Below are positions 46,250-57,257 of a stretch of 64,000 nucleotides of DNA, in pieces. The stretch spans positions 33,075,746-33,139,745 of the forward strand of contig NC_049982.1 in NCBI RefSeq assembly GCF_000003815.2. The letters are read 5' to 3'. Both the position numbers and the translations under genes were made by a program. The notes beneath the pieces are model-generated. The model was given only the letters and a program-made list of their open reading frames with translations. It was not told the origin of the DNA and did not search any database. Origin of the DNA: Branchiostoma floridae. Its lineage: Eukaryota > Chordata > Leptocardii > Amphioxiformes > Branchiostomatidae. Numbering within the stretch: the stretch's first letter is position 1; each line of letters opens with the position of its first letter.

Positions 46250-46349
46250 NNNNNNNNNNNNNNNNNNNNNNNNNNNNNNNNNNNNNNNNNNNNNNNNNNN
46301 NNNNNNNNNNNNNNNNNNNNNNNNNNNNNNNNNNNNNNNNNNNNNNNNN
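46250..46349. other. Assembly gap (100 N) at the edge of a palindrome
   Basis: Exactly 100 N, directly adjoining the inverted repeat that starts at 46,350. Confidence 0.95.
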
Positions 46350-46663
46350 CAACAAAAATTGGACTCACCCAAATTTTCGACTGAACAGCACCAGTCTTTG
46401 TCAAGGAATGAACGATCCACTGCTGTCTTGATGCCACATTATGCAGATAGAACACGTGACTCAGTGAGCAGTGGATCATAAGTTGCAGGAACAGAGATGG
46501 TGGGCGCCATAGACTTCCTGCAACATATGATTCACTGCTTACTGAGTCACGTGTTCTATCTGCATAACAACGTGACTTCAGGACAGCAGTGGTTTGTTCA
46601 TTCCTTGACAAAGACTGGTGCTGTTTGGTTGAAAATTTGGGAGAGGCTAATTTTTGTGTTGGA
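46350..46663. repeat. Long palindrome (foldback element, about 310 bp)
   Basis: The left arm (CAACAAAAATTGGACTC ... CACCAGTCTTTGTCAAGGAA ... AACACGTGACTCAGT) reappears inverted at the right, ending near AATTTTTGTGTTGG. Arms are imperfect, about 140 bp each, around a short centre near 46,500. Confidence 0.8.
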
Positions 46664-46756
46664 AATAACAGTTTAACTAGTCCAATAATGACTTCTACCA
46701 ACACAGATGAACTTTCAAGTAAGTGGTCACAAACTTGTGTCTGATAGATTGATAAC

Positions 46757-46762
46757 TTTATT
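46757..46762 (-). terminator. Candidate polyadenylation signal of CYP26
   Basis: AATAAA on the minus strand, about 650 bases after the CYP26 stop codon. It is the first clear signal downstream; cleavage here is inferred. Confidence 0.4.
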
Positions 46763-47217
46763 ATAGCATTATATAGCCATATAACGTATGATTGTCGTAA
46801 AAATAGACAGTGCTCCACAACTAAACGTATAAAAATGATCCATATAAATAAGTGGTGTAATAAAATAAATAGTTCTGTGCTGTATATAATAAATAAATAT
46901 CAGCATGCAACTATATACTGGGTATTTAATTAAGTCCCACCTTTTAATGACATACATCAAGTTTTAAACAAGCATTGGTCTTAGTGGGGTAGTGATTGTC
47001 ATCATTGCTAGACCACAAGCACAATCCCATATTCACAAGTTGTACATGTACCATAGATGCTTGCATATAGATGAAGTAATCAAACCTGATAACGTAACAG
47101 CACAGACATAAGGTCATATTTACAAGGTTTGGCAAGTTGACCACAAGCCATGCGTCCTTTCAACAGTTTCATGTTTCGCTTCAAAGTTTTCTGATTACAC
47201 ACAACTCTGGGTGTTGG

Positions 47218-47345
47218 TGCGTGTGTGTGTGTATGTGTGTGTGAAGGTACGCGCATTTGTGCGTGTACATGTAGGTGGGTGCGTGCGTGCATGTGTGTGT
47301 GTGCATATGGGTGGTTGCGTGTGTACATGTGTGGGTGTGTTTGTC
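47218..47345. repeat. (GT)n-rich microsatellite
   Basis: Interrupted runs of gtgtgt with gtgcgt and gtgtat variants, in the presumed 3' UTR of CYP26. Confidence 0.85.
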
Positions 47346-47415
47346 AATATGCATAAGTTGATAGACAGCTAGCTTACTAATTACTACAATCGACTGGCTT
47401 TTTTTCCAGTTCCAT

Positions 47416-50400
47416 TTAGACAATGTTGGACAAGTCCGGTCCAACCACCGTCACAGTGTCCGGGGAGTTTTGCTCGCTGGTCGGATACAAGTTCCCGTTT
47501 TTGTCCAAGGTCAAACAGGGGTCACTTCTCGTGACCAGGTCGGTGTTCATCAACGGAGCATGCGCGGGAGCAGCAAGTCCGTCTGCATCCTCACGTTTGA
47601 CGGTGACGTCATCCAAAGAGACAAGGTTTACCGGAAGTCCATTGGCGGGATGAAGAACAGGGACTGATTTCATCTCTGGCACCTTGCCGTCCGCCAGCTC
47701 CCAGCGGCAGCTTCTCACCAGCTCCACGCACAGCAACTTCAGCTGCAGCTTGGCGAACTCCTTCCCGGCACAAGCGCGAGGTCCGGCACCGAAGGGTAAG
47801 AAGTCGTACCTGATGGCCGTGCTGTCGGCAGCCGCCCACCTGTCCGGGTCGAACTGCTGCGGCGACGAGAAGAGCTGTGACGCGCTGTGCGTGTCTCTGA
47901 TGCTGTACATGACGGCCCAACCTTCCGGAACCTGGAAGCCCTGTGTACGACAGATGAATCGGACATGAGCCATGACTCAAACACTTGTATTCAAACTGGT
48001 GTTCAAACCTACTCTCCAAGCAGAGGTTAGGCTCCGGCTGTTTTTAACGTTTTTTGGTCGTTTCTATCTAGTTCAAAACCTAGTTTTTGCAAGGTACAAT
48101 ACAAAATAGAAAGCCCTATAAAAACGACTAAAAAACAGCCGTCTAACCNNNNNNNNNNNNNNNNNNNNNNNNNNNNNNNNNNNNNNNNNNNNNNNNNNNN
48201 NNNNNNNNNNNNNNNNNNNNNNNNNNNNNNNNNNNNNNNNNNNNNNNNCTTGGAGAGTAGTTCAAGACAGCAATTGTTACTGTTCCTTTTATTGGGTTTA
48301 ACTCCGACCTCCGGACAAATAAATTTCCGACCTTCTCACAAGCCCTCGTTCAGACCGTGGCTGAGTTGTGAGAAAAGCCGTATTTGGTTGGGGTTTGTCG
48401 ACAAGGTTGGCTATTAGTCTTCAAATGTACTGGTAACCTGCGCAGCGGTATTTGTTGAAACATCAGGTAACCAGTCTGGTGGTATAAATGATTGTGAAAT
48501 ATTTTGATCTAAACATACCCGAAGAAATCCACCAGTGCAATATATCGACGAGCGCCATCTATCGACGTAGACGCAGGACGCAGCTGAACCTAGCTGACCA
48601 ATTACATTGCTCGCTACTCATTTCTAACAATGTCAACTTTGGTCTGGACTCTGGATAAAGTCGGGAGGCCATGACTGACCTATGTGTGACCTACAGTGTA
48701 TAAGCCTGGTCAAGCACATCGAACTCGAAACATGATGATTTCGATAATTATTAGTGCATGTAAGTAACATGCGGCGTCGCCAGGCCTTTTCTATCAGCCT
48801 TGCTAGTCGGTGTTCTCTGTTGAAATGTTTAATAGTCGTCTCCGGCTGACTTGGCAGAAATCATACCCAAACAAGTCTTTAGCACCCCGCATGTAACAAA
48901 AGCGATTGCCTGTTTAGCTTCTTCAAGCCACATCACATGTAGATGCTTTCCCAACGTTACCCCAAACTTCACTTGCGGGAAGCCAGACTTCTCAAGAGAA
49001 ATTCATTATGGGAAGTCATGGCGCTATGATCGAATATGCCATGAATGTTTTTTTGTTTTTTGTTTTTTGTATTAGGTCTACGATTCGAAGCCTCAAAAGT
49101 TATCACATACAAAAATACAATAGCATTGACTGTCAATGGGTATGCTAGATGCAAAACTTCAGAATTGTTCTCATTTACTACATGTATGTCCGAAACGTTT
49201 AGATCGAACCTTTTCTACAGGTAATTTGCTTTATTTGTAGACTTACGCCAATCGCGAATGTCTTGAGAGCCTTCCTGAAGCCTCCCCCTATAGGTGGACT
49301 GATCCTGAGCACCTCCTTGACGACCTGCCCCACGTACGTCAGCCTGCCGACCTGCTCCAGACTCAGAGGCTGGTCCGGCTGCAGCAGCCCGTGCTTCTCC
49401 AGGTCCTCCTGCACCTTCTGAACCACCTGTGGCTGCAGCGCCAGGTGCATGATGAGGGAGGTGGCGGCGCTGGACGTGGTCTCGTGCCCGGCAAACAGCA
49501 GCTCCACGGCCGTGTCCAGCAGCTGCTGTTGGTCCACAGCCTTCCCTTCCTCCTTCGCGCTGCTGATGATGAAGGACAGCACGTCATCCGGGACCTCTCC
49601 GCTCCAGATCTGCGCATGCTTCTCGTGGATGTGACGTTTCAGCCATTCGTCGATTTCCTGGCGACACTGCAGAGCCTAGAGGAGATGAGGTACGAGACAT
49701 GAGCTTAGATACAGTTGTGGTTATGAAAAAGAACTGCTAGGGGGGCTCGAGATGTAACCCCTTCTTTTTGTCTACCTATAAAGAGTGCGTTAGTCCTCTA
49801 TTCTGTACAATGAGAACAGTCATTCACAACTTCGTTACCGAAAAGTTAACTTCTTCCTCATATAAAATCACCAAGGGCAACTAGCAGTCGCCTAAATTGA
49901 AAATTGTGTTGTTAACTACAATAGAAGAAATGAACGGTATAAACCGCTACAGTTCTAGTGTCTTCTAGAGAAATCTACAAGGATACCCAAAATCGAATGA
50001 GAATGAACTCACTTTTCTGAGTGCGCTTCCTGGCACGTTCAATGGTAAGGAGAAGATGTTCTTCACAGCGGTCCTGAAAAGTGACCCAACTCTCCTGGCC
50101 TCTTCCTCATCTTGATGGAATCCGACCAGAACAGCTATGGCGAGTCGGAACATCATCTCTCGAGCGGCGGGGTAGACTGCCAGCGGCTGGGGCCCCCTGC
50201 ACCAGCCCCGCAAGGTGTCCGCGATCATGGCCTGCATGCTGTCCGTGTAGATCTCCAGTGCATCATGGCGGAAGGCACGCATGACGATCTTCTTCCTCTG
50301 CCTGTGGAGTGGCCCGCTGCCGCACATGGCCAGGTTCTCCGTCCCCAGCACCATGCGGAAGTTGTCCGGCCACATGGTGCCCACGATGTCGTTCTCTCCG

Positions 50401-53400
50401 CGGAGAATCTTGCGCACGTTGTCGGCGCCTCGGACGCGGATGGTCGGGCGGCCCAGGATGTGGGTTTTGAAGATGTCTCCGTACAGGGCATGCCGTTTCC
50501 TGGAGAAATCTGCCCCCTGTGAAAACGGAACGGTCGGTCTCGTTAATAATACATCTACTAACAACAGTAGTAACGCATTCACTTCAGGTGGTTTCAACTG
50601 AAACCTTATGATATTTGTTATTGTCGCTAAGCTAGGTAAAACGAAGGACAATTTTGACCCTGTGCCACATAGCGGCTTTTATTGGTAGTACAATAGAATT
50701 TCCAGGTCTTGCATCTTATTTTCTGAACTGTTTATGCGTGAGTGATGGGTTGTCATACGCGGTTTTTGCCGTCAATTGCACGTCACCTGAGCAATCAATG
50801 AGGAAAGTAGCTTACTTTCGACTGACTATCTTTCATGTGATATATCTAACTTGGATCTAGGTGAACAGCATGGTCAGTCACAAATGGATATTAATGTGTA
50901 AATTAGGACATTATTTGCATAATCATGAGGAAATACTGTTGTAAATGATGGGAATTCCTAACAAAGACTGCGGTCAGAAAAAAGGACGGTTCTAAGAAGT
51001 GGGTCCCCATAACCCATAACAAGTGAACGCTAGGTCAGGTGCTAATGGCCCTTCCCGCACCACATTCCGAGTAGAAAAGGCAGCATCTAGACTTGCTTTT
51101 CGCCCTCATGTCAGTTTATTTACACACCAGGTTATATATAACCTCCTTGAACTCGAAGGGCTTGAAGGAAGGTAAGTCTGCGCGGGCTCTGTACAATCTT
51201 CGTGACTCAACAATAAAGAATCAAAGTCAACGTTATAAGACCACCAGGTGTGTTTCCTCTTATTATACCAAAATGAAATTCTCGGTAGCAGGCGGTGAAA
51301 CTCCACTGAGGAGTGACGTGTGTTCAGGGGAATCGTGCCGAGGACAGGGTCGGGCATTACACCGGGAAACCAACAGTGCTGACAAAAAACTACCGCTGTG
51401 TATTCTTTATATCCATGGGATTGTAGTTTAGTCAGCATATGCCAATAGAGACTTCCGACAGCAGTGTAGTTAGTAGCGCCTGCCAGAGAAGGCCCACGTG
51501 CATGATGATCGTGACATGGAACAGTAGCCTGTAGAAAACTAGAGTTCCACGACCTCGTACCTTCGCCAAATGACGGCAACCTTTTCAAGTGACATTTTGC
51601 AAATGATCACAAATGTTTCGAACTTATTATGCAAATAATGTTCTTGCGTGCTCATGCCCTCGTCAATATAATTTTCTCTGTTTAATAGCTTTTATGGTGG
51701 ATACCAGGCACCTCCAACAGTACACCATTGGATTTGGGCCAGCGAAGAGGCGGGAAAGCTACTCCAACGCTTTTACCAGGATCCGCGGATCGTTGGACAA
51801 ATAGTAGATAAATAAATAGTAGAAATAGTAGAAATTGGCCGCAACTACTAAGAATGAATAGAATGCTAGGGGGACCGGCCTATCGGACCCTATAACTCTA
51901 TTTCAGTATTTGGCCACTTTCTACTGAAATTCTAGCTTTATCCAGCGATCCTGGTAGGGCCTGGGTAGAGGCTATCTTGAAATATCACGGTGTCCGTGTG
52001 AAGATCTCATGACACAGTCGGGGTGTGGGTCGGTGCACGGGCGGCCTGTCATTCCGATGTTTAGGGTCCCCCGGGGACCAGCGCTATCTCTGTCCGGCCG
52101 CGCCCGCACGCGGGAACGGCGCTCTGGAGGAGCTGCAGGGGGCAAAGTGTCTCCAGTGTGCCGCCGGGTGCAGGTTTTACGGTCTCATTGATGAGTTTTT
52201 TCTTCCCATTACGTACTTCCCATAGACTTCTATGTTATAATACGTGTTTTACATGGGCGCGTTCATAATAGAGCTGCTTGAAATATATTGATATTATTCA
52301 TTCTTTGTTGAGCACATTCACCCTTAATCATGTAAAAAAAATCCCAATAACCTCTAGACATTTAGTGTTTTTTTTTTTTAATGACAATTACAAAATGCAG
52401 TTCCAAGCATCGCAACAGGCACTTTTGCGCTGCCACCAGTCAACCGCACCACTCAGAACCCACGACTGTGTACCTCCGACCTAGCGCGTGGCTGCCAAAC
52501 TTTACCTGCTATTAAACTTCCTGATCATGAGTTCGGCTGGCTAAAAGGGAATTTCTCACCGCTAAAAATATGCGTCCATGCAGCCGTTTAGTTTTTGGCT
52601 CGGATCTATTTTCATATAATATGTAATACATCACTGAGACCTTACTTTCCAAGCAGAGGTTGGTGGGGAAGACTGTGACCTTCTTATACCATATGCTCCG
52701 TTTTTTCCGCCCTCCCAGCAGGCGACAAAAGAGATCACAATTTTACTTTCGACAAAGACAAATCCAAAGTAAGTCTTTCCCTTCTTTCTTTCAATTTAAT
52801 GATACTGCACTTCAAACATGTAGGATATCAATGCCGAAAGATTCGTTTTATTTTGTGATGCACAGTACTTAACAATGTGATCATGTAAATCATGTCTTGT
52901 AAGTTTCAGAGAGCCTCTACCAGGCTCCGTGGATCGCTGGACAAATAGAAGAATTGGCCAAATCAAAGAGTATTTAGTTAGGGGAGTCGGTCGGGCATCG
53001 GGTCCAATGGCGAACAGCGGCGGAGGCTATGTTTCAGATATATTTGAGACACAGCAACAGTACACAGACTGCAGCATCTGTCCTGAGGACCCAGTCAAAT
53101 ATTCCGGTGTTCTGGTAAGCCCTATGAGAGCCTCAGCTCGGTTGACCTGTCATTCACCCCACCTGCCGGTGTCAACTTTCCCGTTTACACGGTCGGGGCG
53201 GCAGGCTGTCACTCAGGGCTCTGGCAGAGAACGACAATTACATGGTCCCGCTCTCAAACTGTGTATGGTTTCCTGACTAATCGCACTTGTCGGAGTAAAT
53301 CAGACTCACTGTGGAACAACCTATTAGTGGTGCGGGAATAAATAACTCTCAGCTGTCGTGTAGCGGCACGTTCGGCAAACCTGGCCCGGAAACGGTGAGC

Positions 53401-55082
53401 GCTCAGGCATCGACAGGCCTGCTACAGCCGCACAGTCGCGCAGAAGGAGAAAAGTCTCAACAATGTCAAAATTCACAATCTGTCTTGCTCCTCCATCCAG
53501 CAGGTATGGCAAGGAACTGAAAACTGCAGTACATCATGAACTTAACTATGAAATTTGTGGTCAGTACGATTAGGTGGCCGACAGGTTGCTGTACGTTACC
53601 ACCGCATGTTTCCCGTAGAATAAAAAGAATGGAAATCGGGAACTCATTAACGATTGGCAGAACACATGGTCAAGGCCGCCACCCTTCCAGCGAGTCGGCA
53701 GCAGCAAGACTTCCACACTCATGAAAAAAGGAACGTGGGCTCACTTGGCGCCACCGACTTTACGAGACCGGTTGTGAAGAAGACAAGAGGAGCCACGGAA
53801 AACTAATGGGCAAACTAAGTGCTTTAGTTAGGACCTACACTTCTGCTCTTTGCGGTGTTCACTAGATTGTAGGCAATATTTTTTGCACAGAAGCTTCACC
53901 TCACGGAGTTATGTTAGGCTTATTATAAAAGGAGTCAGAGTAGGAGTTGAAGAACAGTGTGTGGTACAGTTGTCATACTCCGACGCCCCCTGCTACAGGC
54001 ACGGGTTAAAGTACGGAAAGTGGCGCCGAGCACGGGTCATGCTGCAGATAGATATGCCAACAATGCTGCAGTAATTAGGACCGCTATCTGTACAATTAGA
54101 AGTTCCCATAAAACAGCGCTCTGTATGAGTGATCCAGATGGGGAAGTCTGCCTGGAACAGTGCCGCAGGCCAGGCAGGACGGGACCCATGGTCGGGCCCG
54201 CGCGCTGGGAGGCAGGGCGCCGCGCCACGACTGTGGGTACCCACAGTTCGCATCCACCGACCACACATTCACAAAAAAATCGATTTGGTCTGTACACGGT
54301 GAAACATACAATGAACACCTAAATCACTGACATACATTGATTTGATGTAGGCACTAATAGTCTGTCAAACCAATAGCGCTCATCAGCGAAAGATGGTCAA
54401 ACATGAAACTTAAACAATGACGGATAACTACATTAAAATACAGAATATCGTTGATAAATAGAGACTTCTTTTTTACTAATGCCCTCATCGTATGATGTAT
54501 TTGTAGTTATTCTGGGGGATTTCCCAGTTTTAATGTCTTTTAACAATACTAACGATGTGAACACTGCTTCCTTGTAGCGACGCATGCTTTACCATCAACC
54601 AGCCTGTCATTTTCCGGAAAAAAAATACCACAAATATCTAGCCAAAAATCTGGGGTCGATGGCGTTTTCTTCTTTTGATTTTGTTTTTGCCGAAGCCTTG
54701 CAACAAGTGAAGAAGTAACGAATGTGAATCACCTGAAGATGACACGTCGAAAGTTTGCCGTTCATTTCACAACTCTGCGCCTAGCTTTAGTAGTCTTGTT
54801 GCGCGTTTCACAGTCTACTTGGCAAAATTATTTCTTGCGGTATATTAAAGATGTTGTGATGCAGACACTTGAGTTATACAAAAGAGTCAAACAGGGGAAA
54901 GATTCTCTTACCTCCAATATGAAGGACAAAGTTTCGCCGATGATCGGAAAGCCCGTGGTCCCCGCGGGTAGAGGCAGGGCGCAGGCCGGGTCCGACGGAG
55001 TGGCGTAGCGCCCCCAGAGTTTCCAGGAAAGGACCATTAGAAAGGCAGGGAAGACAAGATACCCTACAACTTCCTCCAGCAT
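47416..55082 (-). CDS. CYP26: Cytochrome P450 family 26, retinoic-acid hydroxylase
   Basis: Four exons on the minus strand: 55082-54912 (57 codons), 50516-50013 (168), 49675-49247 (143) and 47940-47416 (174 plus stop). All junctions are phase 0 GT-AG, giving 542 residues. A hydrophobic anchor lies at about residues 7-24, followed by a Pro/Gly hinge (LPLPAGTTGFPIIGE). Later come FKTHILGRPTIRVRGADNV, the I-helix AGHETTSSAATS (proton-delivery Thr), the K-helix EVLR (ExxR), GGFRKALKTFAI and VMYSIRDTH, typical of CYP26, and the haem loop FGAGPRACAG with the ligand Cys. CYP26 enzymes sit in the endoplasmic reticulum and 4-hydroxylate all-trans retinoic acid, clearing it and shaping its gradients. 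Lancelets have several lineage-specific CYP26 copies, so a vertebrate A/B/C label is not given. The C-terminal 50 or so residues after VNLVSLDD are an extension. Confidence 0.95.
47508..47524 (+). promoter_or_regulatory. DR5-type direct repeat within CYP26 exon 4
   Basis: AGGTCA AACAG GGGTCA fits the RGKTCA N5 RGKTCA consensus on the plus strand. It overlaps codons of the C-terminal extension, so it may be coincidental. Confidence 0.3.
48010..48260. repeat. Inverted-repeat element containing an assembly gap
   Basis: ACTCTCCAAGCAGAGGTTAG at the left faces GTCTAACC (before the gap) and CTTGGAGAGT (after it), and 'ggctgttttta' faces 'aaaaacagcc'. The 100-N gap at 48,149-48,248 lies inside the right arm. 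It lies in the last CYP26 intron. A related end occurs at 52,648. Confidence 0.6.
48149..48248. other. Assembly gap (100 N) in the last CYP26 intron
   Basis: Exactly 100 N inside an inverted-repeat element. No coding sequence appears affected. Confidence 0.95.
51747..51990. repeat. Foldback element, TACCAG...GATCGCTGG family
   Basis: TTTTACCAGGATCCGCGGATCGTTGGA at the left faces TCCAGCGATCCTGGTAGG at the right, followed by GGGTAGAGGCTA. It matches the ends of the elements at 59.3 and 63.7 kb. The arms are more diverged than in those. Confidence 0.6.
52911..52985. repeat. Single arm of the TACCAG...GATCGCTGG foldback family
   Basis: GAGCCTCTACCAGGCTCCGTGGATCGCTGGACAAATAG is present with no facing arm nearby, so the copy is truncated. 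Confidence 0.55.
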
Positions 55083-55231
55083 TTTGCCGACCGACGAGAG
55101 AGTCTTGTGGCGTGGTTACAAGCTGTGATATGACGGGAGCCTGGTCCGGGGTCGGGCGGGAGCAGGAGAGTCTCCTCTGCGTGTAGGACAGAGGCTGGGC
55201 AAGAATGGGCTGCTCGAGAACCACTCACTCG

Positions 55232-55238
55232 TATTTAT
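55232..55238 (-). promoter_or_regulatory. TATA-like box of CYP26
   Basis: ATAAATA on the minus strand, 150 bp before the ATG and 35 bp downstream of the DR5. A transcription start around 55,200-55,210 would follow from its position. Confidence 0.45.
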
Positions 55239-55272
55239 TCCCCCGTCAAGCACGCAAATGTCATTAATAAGT

Positions 55273-55289
55273 GGTTCATTCAGAGTTCA
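55273..55289 (+). promoter_or_regulatory. Perfect DR5 retinoic-acid response element, CYP26 promoter
   Basis: GGTTCA TTCAG AGTTCA matches the RGKTCA N5 RGKTCA consensus bound by RAR/RXR in both halves. It lies about 190 bp before the CYP26 ATG and 35 bp before the TATA-like box. Vertebrate CYP26A1 promoters carry a DR5 of the same AGTTCA type in a similar place, which drives induction by the enzyme's own substrate. Confidence 0.7.
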
Positions 55290-57244
55290 GCTCGTTTGGA
55301 TCGACGACACGGGGCTGCCCGATTACGTCATCAGTCGTACCTCCCACAAGGCCACGCCCCTTGTCGTCTGAAGAACCGCCTGTAATGACCACGCCGATTG
55401 GCTGACAGAGGTCCAATTGGACCGCGGCTAATAAAATAAGTGCAATGCCCGCGCCGAGGGACTAATGAATATTGACAGGTGGAGTGAACGGACATGTTAC
55501 GTTATTTGCTGGCTCCTGAGTGCAAGCCTCCCGACTGACAGACAAGAGACAAGCCAACGCCCTGCCTGACCTCCCGGCCCATCGCTCACAACACGGACTT
55601 TAATTGTAGTGGCCTGTCAATTATCTGCCAGGGCGCTGTCACGACTAGTCATCTTTGCTAGATTCCCAGAATAACGAGAGAAGCAAATAAACCTTGGATG
55701 TGTTGCTGAGTGCCAGGGGTCAAACCCGGGTCTCTGTCATCACTCCGGTACCCAACACGTAGGTCGGGGTACTCTGAAGGGTTCTGTCGGGGTCAGTAGA
55801 CAGTAGTGCGCGTAGTTTTTAACTCCGACGTCTGTCTCTCTGTGGACCACAACAGAACCCCCCCCCCCCCCCGTGGGTATACCTAACGTCTTGAAAAGAA
55901 ATATATCGTGAAAGTCATTGGCAATAAAAACATAAAAACACAATGTTTGATACACTGCAAAAGTTAATCTCTTTCTGCTAGGGGTACCTGGTGTTGCGAA
56001 CGTTCGAACTTTACGGCTTACTGTACTATTGGTATATCAAAGGTCTTCTGAGAAGATGAAATAATCAATGTAATACTGGTATTAACATGATTGGCGTTCT
56101 TTGTATCAATATGGCTTGCCGTGTAACCTTCCGCTGGAATGCTAATTGGGTTTTTATAAGGGAAAATAATGTTCTTCTCTTTACTCTCTTTTTTTTCGAA
56201 AGTTACTAGATACCCTAATCAGCCATACGGCATTACTTAAGGTAAGTTGAAGTCCTTCCCGTACCAGATGGTGCATAGGACGGCACCCATCTCCGTTTCT
56301 GTAGCCCCGGGCCACACAACTTTTGTAATCACTACAGCAGGGGGCTAGTCCACTGGTAGTGGTGTGTGTTCAACTACCATGCTCCTTCTCAAATTCTTCC
56401 TCACATGCTGCTTTCTCTAAGCAGAGAAAGCAGAAAGTACCATATCTGAAGTCTCTTTGACATAGCGCATGATTTGGCCAGGGATCCACCAACCGAATGC
56501 AAGGCGAACATCATTGCAGTGGCGTTTAATAGTGCAGCTGAAACGCACTCAGCGCCGCGGATCATACATAGACATCAAGCAGAAACTGTGGTTCCGTAAC
56601 CGCTGAGCAATGTTCTCCTGTCTATTCTATTTGCAGAGATCGGGATAGACATCTCCTGAGAGAGTCCTCGTGTGAAGTGGGTGGGGGTTATTGACCTCGA
56701 GCCTACTGACAATTTCTGATAACCCTCCTCAAGTGCCACGCCACTTTACAGCACTTATCAAAAAGAGGGCCCTTAACCGGAAGTAACCCCTGTCTGTACG
56801 TTCTCTTTTATAGGTACATGTTTGAGGGGAAAACGTCGTCGCTATCTTTGTTCACTCTAAAAATGAATCCTATGCCTTCTTCGAAACAGATAACGTTAAA
56901 GTTGTGCGGAGAACAGCGAAGTTAGTGAGACTGAAAGGTTGTGAACAAACTCTGTCCGCGTTTGTCGTGCTAGACTTTGAGCTTTCTAGATCATCAATAG
57001 ACATAATTTTATGACATGTATGTAACAGCTTCAGTATCGTATGGGGGGGGGGGGGGTCCTCTTGCTATAACAACTGGGATGTCGACTACCCGCTGCTCAG
57101 CAAAATGTCGTATGATAAAGTAGAAGAAGTTCTTCAACACTTTGTACAAAGTCTTTTTCCTCTGCATCTGACTCAATATCCGTAGAACTTCTTGGAACAC
57201 GGTTGCAGCCACCTTTCTACAACGGTCTCACAGCTAATTAGTAA

Positions 57245-57257
57245 AGGTCACAGGTCA
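57245..57257 (+). promoter_or_regulatory. Perfect DR1 nuclear-receptor site
   Basis: AGGTCA C AGGTCA is an ideal DR1, the site type bound by HNF4, RXR heterodimers and COUP-TF. It lies 2.2 kb upstream of CYP26. Function is not established. Confidence 0.35.

Larger units (their letters stand above)
44105..47415. other. Intergenic region between KANSL3 and CYP26
   Basis: The two genes are convergent. The stretch holds two SINE copies, two gaps, a long palindrome and the presumed 3' UTR of CYP26. An ATTAAA near 45,015 at the SINE tail is the closest polyadenylation-like signal after KANSL3. Confidence 0.6.
50517..54911. other. CYP26 first intron (4.4 kb)
   Basis: No exon-like frame with supporting splice sites is seen. 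It holds arms of foldback elements near 51,750-51,990 and 52,911-52,985, both with 'taccagg.tcc..ggatcg.tgga'. A single AGGTCA half-site lies near 51,032. Confidence 0.6.

Noticed and set aside
47080-47444. His/Thr-rich minus-strand ORFs (THTHMHARTH... type)
   Set aside because: They are translations of the (GT)n microsatellite in the 3' UTR of CYP26.
50081-50601. Plus-strand and second minus-strand ORFs over CYP26 exon 2
   Set aside because: They are shadows of the P450 exon, which carries clear CYP26 motifs in the chosen frame.
55717-55733. DR5-like GGGTCA AACCC GGGTCT upstream of CYP26
   Set aside because: The second half-site is imperfect, and on the minus strand the segment reads like a pol III B box (GGGTTTGACCC), so a SINE origin is more likely.
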